DNA of 64,000 nt from Pectobacterium sp. CFBP8739 (GTDB lineage Bacteria > Pseudomonadota > Gammaproteobacteria > Enterobacterales > Enterobacteriaceae). Position 1 is the stretch's first letter, and each line of letters starts with the position of its first letter. The notes under the pieces are model-generated. The model searched no databases, was not told the origin of the DNA, and was given only the letters and a program-made list of their open reading frames with translations. Positions 16,802 through 24,450 of the stretch are shown one piece after another. The translations under genes were made by a program, and so were the position numbers. Where the stretch lies: assembly GCF_013449375.1 (NCBI RefSeq), contig NZ_JACDRR010000009.1:62001-126000 (forward strand). The letters are read 5' to 3'.

Positions 16802-19512
16802 TGGACACACAATGCTGGCAGCGACTAGGCATTGAGCCGACTCAGGATCTGGATGTTATCCGTCGGGCTTATCGTCAGAAAGTACCGCAGTTTCACCCAG
16901 AAACCGACCCCGAGGGCTTTAAACAGCTGCGCGACGCGTACGATACCGCCTGTAAGTTGGCGAAAAACCCCATGCCGTCGGGTGATGAAGAACAAACCAC
17001 CGCAGAAGCGCATGACGCGTCCCCGACAACCGAGCACGCCGATCCCGAAGCAGAAGCGCTGGTTAACGCGTTTGAGCAGTTATTGAACAACCCAGCCGAA
17101 CGTTTCGTTCCGCTGTACTGGGAACGTTATATTCAGCTCCTGAACCAACACGCTTTCGATGTGATCGATCGCATTCGCTGGCCGCTGCTCCAGCGCCTGA
17201 TGCGCGAATCTTGCATCGCCATCCGCTGTGTTCGCACGCTGGCCGAACGTCTGCGCTGGCAGCAGCGACAGGGTGAACTGTCCGGCGATGGGGTGGAAGA
17301 TGTCCGCCACTTCCTCGACTCACTCGACTATGAGGATCTGTTCGATTTCTCCCTGCTCTCACACCTGAACCTGCCCGCGCAGTTGGAAACTATCTTCTAT
17401 TTCCAGCAGGCCAACGGCATGTACTGGAATCGACCCGCATTTATGTTGGCCACGCTGCTGCGCACCCCGACCGCAATTTATTGGCCCGACAGCCCGGCGC
17501 TGATGCAAAAGCTCGTGCGCTGGCACAGCCACGCCGGTGTACCCAACGCCATCCTGCGCGATTACTGCCTGCAACACTTGGATGCGACCCCGAACGACGC
17601 GGAATGGCTCGAACTCAGCGCCAGTCTCTGCTCGCTTACCGGAGAAAACGAGCAGGCCTTTACGCTGTGGCTGACGCTTTATCAGCAAACCCGCCATGCA
17701 CAGGCGGAACAATGGTTGATTAACTGGTGCAAACAGCATCAGCCGGATGCGCTTCCCTTACTGATCCAGTCTTTCAACACTACGCCGGCGCCAGATTTAA
17801 CGGGATTAGCGCTGGACGATCCGCGTCAGCGTTTCTTCATTTCGCAGCACAACACCCAGATGCTGATACGCTGGGGAGAGGCGCTGAAACTGCCGCTGTC
17901 GCCGATGGCGGAGAGCTATGCCCGCTGGAAGCTAGGCAAGCAGGGGCTGCGGGATATCTACCGACACCTGCTGCTGCACTGCGGGGAGGCAATTCAGGAT
18001 CGTCTTTATTGGCACGCCAGCATGTTAACCGTGGGTAATGAGCGCCTGTTGCAGGACATTCTGGCACAGCCATTGCCCGATGAACCGCTGTATGCGCTGA
18101 TCTTACAAGGATTGCAGTTTCAGGCGGCACAGCGTTTATCCTGGCTGGACACCTCCGGCGCGATTCACGCCTTTACGGAATGGCTGTATTCGCCGTCAGA
18201 AGAGGCATTGCCCAGCGTGTTCACTAACCAGAAATCCTCCGCCTGGCTGCAAGCGCAAACCTGGCTGCGGCAATGGCGTCCGCTATCGCTGAATCAGTTG
18301 AACAAACTGTATAACAGCGGCATACATACGGAAGAAATCGACCCGATCAACGATTGTCTGGTCGAGCTATCCGCACGTTACCAGTGCGATGTGTCTCTGG
18401 TTCCGCAAGAGGCGGAGACGCCGCAGGATCTCAGCGCCAGAGACGAGCTGAGACAGGCGATACTGATCGCATTAATGATGACCGATCCAACCTCTTGTCT
18501 GGGTTTGCCGCGTCAGTCAGTGCTGCCTGAACTGGCCTTAACCCACCCTGCACATTCACTTTCTCGGCTCTTCCGCAAGGCGGAATGTCGCAATGGCGAT
18601 GCAGTGACACCCTTTAAAAGACAGCTCGTTCTCACCGACCCACTGCACTATCACTGCTGGATGAATTTCCCCGTTTCTGTCGAGGAGTATCTCAGCAACG
18701 GCGAGATTTACAGCGAGTCTGCGGCGAGCCATTTTTATCTTACCGATGAACATTGGCAGGCAGCGCTGGCGAAATCGCCCATCATCTACCAGATCTTTTT
18801 CCACGCTTTTTATGCCCTTGAGGGAGAAGAAGGGCAGGCCGAGCAACACCTTGAACGATTGGCCGCGATGCCCGTAGAACTGGAGCAAGAAGAGGCGATC
18901 CGCACTGCCTTTACCGAAGGGTCGGATGAGCTGGAGAAACAGCTAAAACAGCTCTCCGACGACAAACGGGTCACGCTCATCGGCAAGCTGATTCAGAACT
19001 GTGCACAGAATGACACTTTCCTGTTTGATAACAGCGATCAGGCTTTTTTAGTCGAGCATGTGTCCTACCCACACGAAGACATCACGCTGAGGTTGGTGTC
19101 GAAAGTGCTGCTGCAATGTGCCGATCGGCGCGAACGCCTGTTCAAAGCATCATCGGCTAAAAAGAGCTACTGGTGGCAATTCTGGCGTACGAAGGCGCGC
19201 ATTGGTCGCTTCGGCTTCCTGATGCAAGGTGGAGTGGGAAGTTACTTACTGTATCGCGCGAGTCATAGGGTAGACCTACCCCCTTATATTGACGGGCTAC
19301 TGATAGTGCTGACCGTACTTAACCTACTTATTGCCACACGCCGACGTTATAACGATCTCGGTGTCAGCGCACCATGGGGAATGAGTTTTATCAGTGTTCT
19401 GATACCAATCGGTATGTTAATCCCCTTACTTGCACCGGGCATTAACCGCTGGAACCAATTCGGGCCGCCGCCGGCTGGCAAGAAAACCGAAACGGACACC
19501 ACGCCTAGCTGA
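16801..19512 (+). CDS. Very large J-domain protein (DjlB/DjlC-like) with DUF805-like membrane tail
   Basis: A 903-residue protein. Residues 1-55 form a J domain (CWQRLGIEPTQDLDVIRRAYR ... DPEGFKQLRDAYD) whose invariant HPD loop reads HPE at 32-34. A low-complexity linker follows, then ~700 residues of helical sequence rich in Leu/Trp with no recognised domain. Residues ~801-895 look like a DUF805 membrane domain (GRFGFLMQG, two hydrophobic helices, ARRRYNDLG-type motif, NRWNQFGPPP). It should recruit and stimulate the HscC Hsp70, probably at the inner membrane. E. coli DjlB and DjlC are, from memory, about half this length. It is coupled to the DUF1266 gene and convergent with hscC. Confidence 0.85.
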   Translation: MDTQCWQRLGIEPTQDLDVIRRAYRQKVPQFHPETDPEGFKQLRDAYDTACKLAKNPMPSGDEEQTTAEAHDASPTTEHADPEAEALVNAFEQLLNNPAERFVPLYWERYIQLLNQHAFDVIDRIRWPLLQRLMRESCIAIRCVRTLAERLRWQQRQGELSGDGVEDVRHFLDSLDYEDLFDFSLLSHLNLPAQLETIFYFQQANGMYWNRPAFMLATLLRTPTAIYWPDSPALMQKLVRWHSHAGVPNAILRDYCLQHLDATPNDAEWLELSASLCSLTGENEQAFTLWLTLYQQTRHAQAEQWLINWCKQHQPDALPLLIQSFNTTPAPDLTGLALDDPRQRFFISQHNTQMLIRWGEALKLPLSPMAESYARWKLGKQGLRDIYRHLLLHCGEAIQDRLYWHASMLTVGNERLLQDILAQPLPDEPLYALILQGLQFQAAQRLSWLDTSGAIHAFTEWLYSPSEEALPSVFTNQKSSAWLQAQTWLRQWRPLSLNQLNKLYNSGIHTEEIDPINDCLVELSARYQCDVSLVPQEAETPQDLSARDELRQAILIALMMTDPTSCLGLPRQSVLPELALTHPAHSLSRLFRKAECRNGDAVTPFKRQLVLTDPLHYHCWMNFPVSVEEYLSNGEIYSESAASHFYLTDEHWQAALAKSPIIYQIFFHAFYALEGEEGQAEQHLERLAAMPVELEQEEAIRTAFTEGSDELEKQLKQLSDDKRVTLIGKLIQNCAQNDTFLFDNSDQAFLVEHVSYPHEDITLRLVSKVLLQCADRRERLFKASSAKKSYWWQFWRTKARIGRFGFLMQGGVGSYLLYRASHRVDLPPYIDGLLIVLTVLNLLIATRRRYNDLGVSAPWGMSFISVLIPIGMLIPLLAPGINRWNQFGPPPAGKKTETDTTPS

Positions 19513-19525
19513 CGGCAGTGAATCG

Positions 19526-19550
19526 GGCGGCGTAGCAATTATACGCCGCC
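19526..19550. terminator. Hairpin between the J-protein gene and hscC
   Basis: GGCGGCGTA and TACGCCGCC form a 9-bp GC-rich stem with a 7-base loop between two convergent genes. There is no long T-run on either side, so efficiency is uncertain. Confidence 0.6.
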
Positions 19551-19556
19551 TAAACG

Positions 19557-21248
19557 TCAACGAGAGACCTCATCCAGATACTGCTCAATACGCTGCCGCG
19601 TTTCGTCAATGGCGGGGGCATATTGCTCCGCCAGCGCCTGTTCGAAATCGCGTAGCCAGAAGCCGATCTGCTCCCGCTCTTCCAGACGCGTCTGCGCCCA
19701 AGCTTTTTCCAGCCGAGCCAGCAGATTACGGTTCACCAGATTATCTCTGGGGTGAATCTTCAGCGCTTGCAGTTTCTGATGACTTTTCTGCTGCTGCTCG
19801 GCACTCAACCCCGTCGGACTACGATCGATCACTTTCGTAAAATTATCGCCGCTGTCCGGCAAGTTAATATCCACTTCCAGTAGCCCATTGATGTCATAGC
19901 TGAAACGCACCTCAACAGATTGCTTATACGATTTCGCTTTTATCGGCATAGTGAATTCATCGATAAACACGTTGTTATCGACATAAGGGCTTTCCCCCTG
20001 ATAAATCGCGATGCAGATGTTGTCCTGTCCGGCAGAGCCCGTGGAAAACGTCTCTACCCGCGAGGTCGGCACCACCGTGTTGCGCTCCAGTATCGGGGAA
20101 AACAGGCCATTTTGCTTATCGTTGGCGGTCTTAATCCCGAGGGTGTACGGGCAAACATCCGTCAGGATCACTTCGTCAATATCCTGCTCGCGTAGCCGAC
20201 AGGCGGCCTGCACCGCCGCGCCTTTGGCGACAACGGTATCTGCGTCCAGATGCTGATAGGGCAATTTGCCAAAGAGTCTGACCACCAGCTTCTGGATAAT
20301 CGACATCTTCGATGCGCCGCCGACCAGTACCACATGGTCTAACTGCTCAGGCTTCAAGCGAGCATCGTGCAGCGCCTGCTCTATCGGCGCACGAATGCGG
20401 TTCATCAGCGGCAGCCAGGCTGCTTCGATTTCCTCATCATCCAGCACAATGCGCCAGTCTTCCTCGCGCCAGTGCCACACGAGTTCATTTGACGGGGAAG
20501 GAAAACCGGGCTGACATTTCAGCGTTTCGGCATGGCTGTAAAGACGCGCCAGATCCGTCGCAGGAATCGCCGACTCCTCAAGTTTCCACGCTTTCAGGCA
20601 GCTTTTCACCATCGCCTGCGTGAAATCTTCTCCCCCCAGATAGTTGTCACCCGCCGAGCTGTGTACCTCGATCAGCGGAAACGCATATTCCAACACACTG
20701 ACATCAAAGGTGCCGCCGCCCAGGTCGAAAACCAGCGTACGCCCCAGTTCCTGCGTGTGTAAGCCGTAAGCCATAGAGGCAGCGGTAGGTTCATTGATTA
20801 AGCGAACGGCATTGAGATCCGCCAGTTCCGCCGCAAAACGCGTCTGCTTGCGCTGTTCATCGCTGAAATAGGCGGGTACAGAGATCACCACATCCTTGAT
20901 CGGGTGCCCGAGATAACTTTCCGCATCAGCTTTGAGTGATTTCAACACCATCGCGGACAGTTCAGCAGGAGAGAACGTTTTGTCCCCCAGTCTGAAGGTT
21001 TTCTTGCTTCCCATGTAGCGCTTAAAGAGCGACGCCGACACCTGCGGATGCGTCGTTAAACGGGAAATCGCGGGTTTGCCCACCAAAATACTGCCGTCGT
21101 CATCAATGCTGACGGCCGAGGGAGTAAAGCTGTCATTCAACGCATTCGGTATCAGGCGTGCCTCGCCATTTTGCCAAACGCTAATCAGGCTGTTTGTCGT
21201 GCCCAGATCGATACCAATTGCCGGAGAAGCGTCTTGCGGGTGCATCAT
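19557..21248 (-). CDS. hscC: Hsp70-family chaperone HscC
   Basis: A 563-residue Hsp70, shorter than DnaK because its C-terminal lid is reduced (E. coli HscC is ~556). The ATPase signatures are intact: GIDLGTTNSLISVW (residues ~13-26), LVFDLGGGTFDVSVLE, and VVLVGGASKMSIIQKL. The linker and substrate domain follow with TDVCPYTLGIKT and NTVVPTSR. HscC is a specialised Hsp70 that works with DjlB/DjlC-type J proteins; the gene lies tail to tail with the large J-protein gene, which supports that pairing. AGGAA precedes the first of two adjacent ATGs; the second is equally possible. Confidence 0.93.
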   Translation of the reverse strand: MMHPQDASPAIGIDLGTTNSLISVWQNGEARLIPNALNDSFTPSAVSIDDDGSILVGKPAISRLTTHPQVSASLFKRYMGSKKTFRLGDKTFSPAELSAMVLKSLKADAESYLGHPIKDVVISVPAYFSDEQRKQTRFAAELADLNAVRLINEPTAASMAYGLHTQELGRTLVFDLGGGTFDVSVLEYAFPLIEVHSSAGDNYLGGEDFTQAMVKSCLKAWKLEESAIPATDLARLYSHAETLKCQPGFPSPSNELVWHWREEDWRIVLDDEEIEAAWLPLMNRIRAPIEQALHDARLKPEQLDHVVLVGGASKMSIIQKLVVRLFGKLPYQHLDADTVVAKGAAVQAACRLREQDIDEVILTDVCPYTLGIKTANDKQNGLFSPILERNTVVPTSRVETFSTGSAGQDNICIAIYQGESPYVDNNVFIDEFTMPIKAKSYKQSVEVRFSYDINGLLEVDINLPDSGDNFTKVIDRSPTGLSAEQQQKSHQKLQALKIHPRDNLVNRNLLARLEKAWAQTRLEEREQIGFWLRDFEQALAEQYAPAIDETRQRIEQYLDEVSR

Positions 21249-21403
21249 GCTGTTATTCCTTGTTAACCATTCCGTATTCCCAGAGTGCCCATCAGGCGCG
21301 TACCTCTCGCCCGTCCAGGAGGCAGGGCGATAGTATATACATTTTGCTCAAGAAAAGACCGTACCCGACGGATTCAGGAATATTTTTCAACAGATCTGTG
21401 TGA

Positions 21404-21433
21404 GTAATAAATAATCGCTGTATTATTTATTAC
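21404..21433. promoter_or_regulatory. Perfect 12-bp inverted repeat upstream of the yghW-like gene
   Basis: GTAATAAATAAT, six bases (CGCTGT), then ATTATTTATTAC: every base pairs. It lies 26 bp before the yghW-like ATG. It could be an operator for a dimeric regulator or an AT-rich hairpin in the leader. Confidence 0.55.
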
Positions 21434-21459
21434 ATAACGATTATTCGAGGAGCATTATC

Positions 21460-21753
21460 ATGGGAAACCATTTTGCGCGGGGCGTCCTCGCTGGGCTGAG
21501 AGCCGCCACTCCAAAATCCACCAACGACATCCACCCTTACTGCTACGATTATCGGCGCGGCTATATTTGCGGTTATGCTCACAATCTGGCGGAAACCAAA
21601 GGCGACCGTCAGCAGGCCGCCTTTGAGGCAGGGTTGTTGTCACGCCGCTACGGGCTGGAACGAGAGAGAGTCGCTGAGTTCTTTACCGAACAAGGCAACC
21701 CTTATGCAATTCGATTTTTTTATGCAGGTTATGATGCCCACATCGCTCGCTAG
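21460..21753 (+). CDS. yghW: DUF2623 family protein (YghW-like)
   Basis: A 97-residue protein resembling E. coli YghW (DUF2623): the N-terminal NHFARGVLAGLRA, the central DYRRGYICGYAH, RRYGLERE and the closing IRFFYAGY are the family's recognisable blocks. Function unknown; no signal peptide or membrane helix. A CGAGGAG ribosome site precedes the ATG. Upstream is a perfect inverted repeat. Its TAG stop shares a CTAG palindrome with the stop of the convergent TonB gene. Confidence 0.82.
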   Translation: MGNHFARGVLAGLRAATPKSTNDIHPYCYDYRRGYICGYAHNLAETKGDRQQAAFEAGLLSRRYGLERERVAEFFTEQGNPYAIRFFYAGYDAHIAR

Positions 21754-22571
21754 CGGGTGGCCTCCCGTAAATCAAAGCTAATGGGGATCGTGATGGTAAG
21801 CTGCGCGTTATCCCCCATCACTTCTGCTGGCGGTGCCGGAAGCGGCTGAGCACGCTGTGGTAAGGCGGCAGACTCCCTATCCAGCGGTGTGACGCCGCTG
21901 CTGCTGGCTAACGAAACAGCCAGCACATTTCCGGTTCGATCTAACGTCACACGAATCTGAGCAACACCCTGCAATCGCTGGCGCACCGCCTGCGCAGGGT
22001 AACGCTTATAGCGGCTCAGGTGCGCCAGCAGCTTACTGCTCCAGTCCGCCACACCTTTACGCATTTGCGCGGCATCGCTGTTATAGGGAGCGGCAACTTG
22101 CTGACTGCTGCCTGGCAGCGGTGCGCTGGTCACGGGAGCTGGAGGTTTTTCCGACGGTGCAATCTCTTCCTGCGGCGTCGTCTCCTGTACCGACTTCTCC
22201 CTTTTTTTCTGCACTTTTTTCTGCGGCTGCGGCTTTTCCTTTTGCGCCGTGGCAATCACTGGCTTGGGTGCAGGCGCCAGCGGTGGCACATCCTGCGTCA
22301 TTTTCTCCGGCTCGGCTGACGCCTCTTGCGGGGTAGACAGCGTCTGCTGCGGGCCGACAGGCGCATCCTGAGTGCTGGGCGTGGACTGCACGCTATCCGC
22401 TACCATTAACATCATGGCGGGCGGCGGCGCTTCAATGGAGGAATCAAGCGCATGGTAGCTCATCCAGACAATCAGCCCGGCGTGTAGCGCCAACGCCAAT
22501 AGCGAACCGCTCCCCCAACGAACCGTCGTGGCGGGCCGAATCGTATTGTATTTCAGCGTCTGTGCAACCAT
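21750..22571 (-). CDS. TonB-family energy transducer (HasB-like)
   Basis: A 273-residue TonB-type protein: one N-terminal anchor (SGSLLALALHAGLIVWMS, residues ~21-38), a long Pro/Gln/Lys/Glu-rich periplasmic spacer (residues ~75-165), and a C-terminal TonB domain (YKRYPAQAVRQRLQGVAQIRVTLDRTGNV ... SFDLREATR). It transmits proton-motive energy from ExbB/ExbD to an outer-membrane receptor. Its place at the end of a receptor/sigma/anti-sigma cluster suggests it is the dedicated TonB of the haem receptor, as HasB is for HasR in Serratia. No exbB or exbD lies nearby. Confidence 0.88.
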   Translation of the reverse strand: MVAQTLKYNTIRPATTVRWGSGSLLALALHAGLIVWMSYHALDSSIEAPPPAMMLMVADSVQSTPSTQDAPVGPQQTLSTPQEASAEPEKMTQDVPPLAPAPKPVIATAQKEKPQPQKKVQKKREKSVQETTPQEEIAPSEKPPAPVTSAPLPGSSQQVAAPYNSDAAQMRKGVADWSSKLLAHLSRYKRYPAQAVRQRLQGVAQIRVTLDRTGNVLAVSLASSSGVTPLDRESAALPQRAQPLPAPPAEVMGDNAQLTITIPISFDLREATR

Positions 22572-22771
22572 TAGCCCACCGCCCCGCGCCGTGGAGACAA
22601 GGGAAACAGGCTCAATAAATGGGGTTCCTGGGAGGTCATCATGCGTTCTTCATCACATCGTTAGGCATAAAAAAGCAACTGATAATGGTAGGTCGCTTAA
22701 CCATGAGGATCGGGCAGAAAAAAAATGAAAACAGCATAAATAGTAATGTTATTACGTTTTGACAGGATATT

Positions 22772-23761
22772 TTATCGCGTAGTAATCTGAACCCAGTAAC
22801 GAGAAAAATAGCGCACCTGTACCGGAAGCGCCTCCACCAGCGCGGCTAAAATCGTATCGGTATCCGACAGCGGGAAGACGCCGGAAAACCGCAGGCTCTG
22901 CACCTCCGGCTGGCAACGAATCACGCCGCTGCGGTAACGGCTCAGTTCATCAACAAAATCCACCAGACGTTGATTATCCGCCAGCAGTTGCCCTTTCACC
23001 CAGGCAGGCTCGGCCTTCGCCGTTTCGATCTGCCCGCAGCGTTGCGTAGTGAACGTCGCGGTCTGTCCGCTTTTCACCACCTGTATATCCTGGCCGTTCT
23101 GCTGCGGATGAAGCCTTACCGCGCCGTCATACACCGCCACCTGCGTGTGTCCATCCTGCACCCGAAGGCTGAAACGCGTCCCCAACGCCTGCACCTGTCC
23201 CTGTGCCGTCGTCACAATGAAAGGGCGCGGATACAACGCGACCTTCTCCGCTTGACCGGTTTCGATCATGACTTCACCGCGAATTAGCATGAGCTGGCGT
23301 AGATCGTCGCCGTAGGCCACATTCAGCGCCGTCTGCGTATTCAGTAGCAGCGTCGTGCCATCGTCCAATACCGCATGGCGCTGTTCACCGACCTGCGTCT
23401 GGTAATCCGCCGTCAGCGACTGCCAGAGGTCGGTGCGCGATCCCGCCACGCCAACGCTCCCCGTCAGACAGAGAACGGCCAGCGCTTTGAGCACGCTGCG
23501 GCGCTGCATACCATTAAGCGTCGACAGGCTTTGATGCGCCGCCCGCGCGTTAAGCTGACCCAAATTGGCACACACGGATTCAATATGCTGCCACGCCTGT
23601 TCGTTATCCGGCGAGGCTTCCCGCCAACGCTGCCACTCGCGACGCTCCTGTTCCGTCACGCTGTCGGACATCAGTTGCGTCAGCCACGCCACCGCTTCAC
23701 GCGCGCTGTCTGGCTGAATCGGCTGCCCCTGTCTGTCACGATAAAAAGTGCGATCGTTCAT
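22772..23761 (-). CDS. FecR-family anti-sigma factor (HasS-like)
   Basis: A 329-residue FecR-type regulator. The cytoplasmic N-terminus (residues 1-85, DUF4880-like, with AREAVAWLTQLMSDSVTEQERREWQRW) binds the ECF sigma factor. A hydrophobic segment (SVLKALAVLCLTGSVGVAG) crosses the membrane, and the periplasmic FecR domain (TLLLNTQTALNV ... LGTRFSLRVQDGHTQVAVYDGAVRL) receives the signal from the receptor. The ATG lies inside the sigma-factor stop codon (ATGA overlap), so the two are translationally coupled. An alternative upstream in-frame start would overlap the sigma gene further and is less likely. Confidence 0.92.
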   Translation of the reverse strand: MNDRTFYRDRQGQPIQPDSAREAVAWLTQLMSDSVTEQERREWQRWREASPDNEQAWQHIESVCANLGQLNARAAHQSLSTLNGMQRRSVLKALAVLCLTGSVGVAGSRTDLWQSLTADYQTQVGEQRHAVLDDGTTLLLNTQTALNVAYGDDLRQLMLIRGEVMIETGQAEKVALYPRPFIVTTAQGQVQALGTRFSLRVQDGHTQVAVYDGAVRLHPQQNGQDIQVVKSGQTATFTTQRCGQIETAKAEPAWVKGQLLADNQRLVDFVDELSRYRSGVIRCQPEVQSLRFSGVFPLSDTDTILAALVEALPVQVRYFSRYWVQITTR

Positions 23762-24270
23762 AGCGGCAGCGCAAAGAAACACTGGAGGTTGGCACGTTGC
23801 AGATACTGCTTCACCGAACTGCTGGAAACCCTTAGACGTTCGGCAATCTCGCTGTAGCGCATGCCGTGGAGATGCGCCAGCAGAAACGCTTCCCTGACCG
23901 GTGCGGGCAGGCCGTCCAATGCGGTATCAAGCTGTTCAAGAATTTCGAGGGTAAGCAGACGCGTTTCCGAGGATGGCATACAGGTATCCGGCTGCATACT
24001 CAGCGCTTCCAGATAGGCATCTTCAATCTTTTTACGACGATAATGATTGGCGACTAAACGACGGGCCACGGTGGCCAGAAACGGGCGCGGCTGGCGAATC
24101 GTGAGCAGTTCCGGGCTCATCAGCACGCTAAGGAACGTGTCCTGTGCTAAGTCTTCCGCGTGCTGGGCACAGTCCAATTTATGGCGCAGCCAGTTATACA
24201 ACCAGCGGTGGTGATCGAAATAGAGCTGCTGAGCAAAGTCATTAACGCTGGCCGTCGCTTTCCTCACCAT
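23758..24270 (-). CDS. ECF sigma factor, FecI type (HasI-like)
   Basis: A 170-residue extracytoplasmic-function sigma factor. Region 2 is visible in LYFDHHRWLYNWLRHKLDCAQHAEDLAQDTFLSVL (residues ~16-50) and region 4 in LDGLPAPVREAFLLAHLHGMRYSEIAERLRVSSSSVKQYLQRA. This is the FecI/HasI group used for cell-surface signalling: a loaded TonB-dependent receptor releases it from its anti-sigma partner, and it then transcribes the receptor gene. A Fur box lies about 32 bp upstream of the ATG. It is coupled to the FecR-type gene. Confidence 0.93.
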   Translation of the reverse strand: MVRKATASVNDFAQQLYFDHHRWLYNWLRHKLDCAQHAEDLAQDTFLSVLMSPELLTIRQPRPFLATVARRLVANHYRRKKIEDAYLEALSMQPDTCMPSSETRLLTLEILEQLDTALDGLPAPVREAFLLAHLHGMRYSEIAERLRVSSSSVKQYLQRANLQCFFALPL

Positions 24271-24301
24271 CGAACGTTACTCCAGAGCGCCATTTAAATA
24301 T

Positions 24302-24320
24302 AAGAATGATAATCGTTCTT
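24302..24320 (-). promoter_or_regulatory. Fur box in front of the FecI-type sigma gene
   Basis: AAGAATGATAATCGTTCTT is a near-perfect palindrome and matches the 19-bp Fur consensus at 14 positions, including the central ATGATAATC. Its position just before the sigma-factor gene fits iron repression of the sigma/anti-sigma operon. Confidence 0.82.
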
Positions 24321-24415
24321 ATTTATGTTTTTTCACTCTGACTGTCAAGTTCCGAAACGGAAATTATTCAAATTTGCTGAATTTGCATTACGCTCCTGCA
24401 ACATCCCTTCGCGAA

Positions 24416-24440
24416 CGGGGCGGACAGGATATCCGCCCCG
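24416..24440 (-). terminator. GC-rich hairpin after the haem receptor gene
   Basis: CGGGGCGGA and TCCGCCCCG form a 9-bp stem with a 7-base loop about 10 bp past the receptor stop. No T-run follows on the minus strand, so it may stabilise the receptor mRNA or weaken read-through into the sigma gene rather than end transcription fully. Confidence 0.6.
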
Positions 24441-24450
24441 CGTACCGCGA

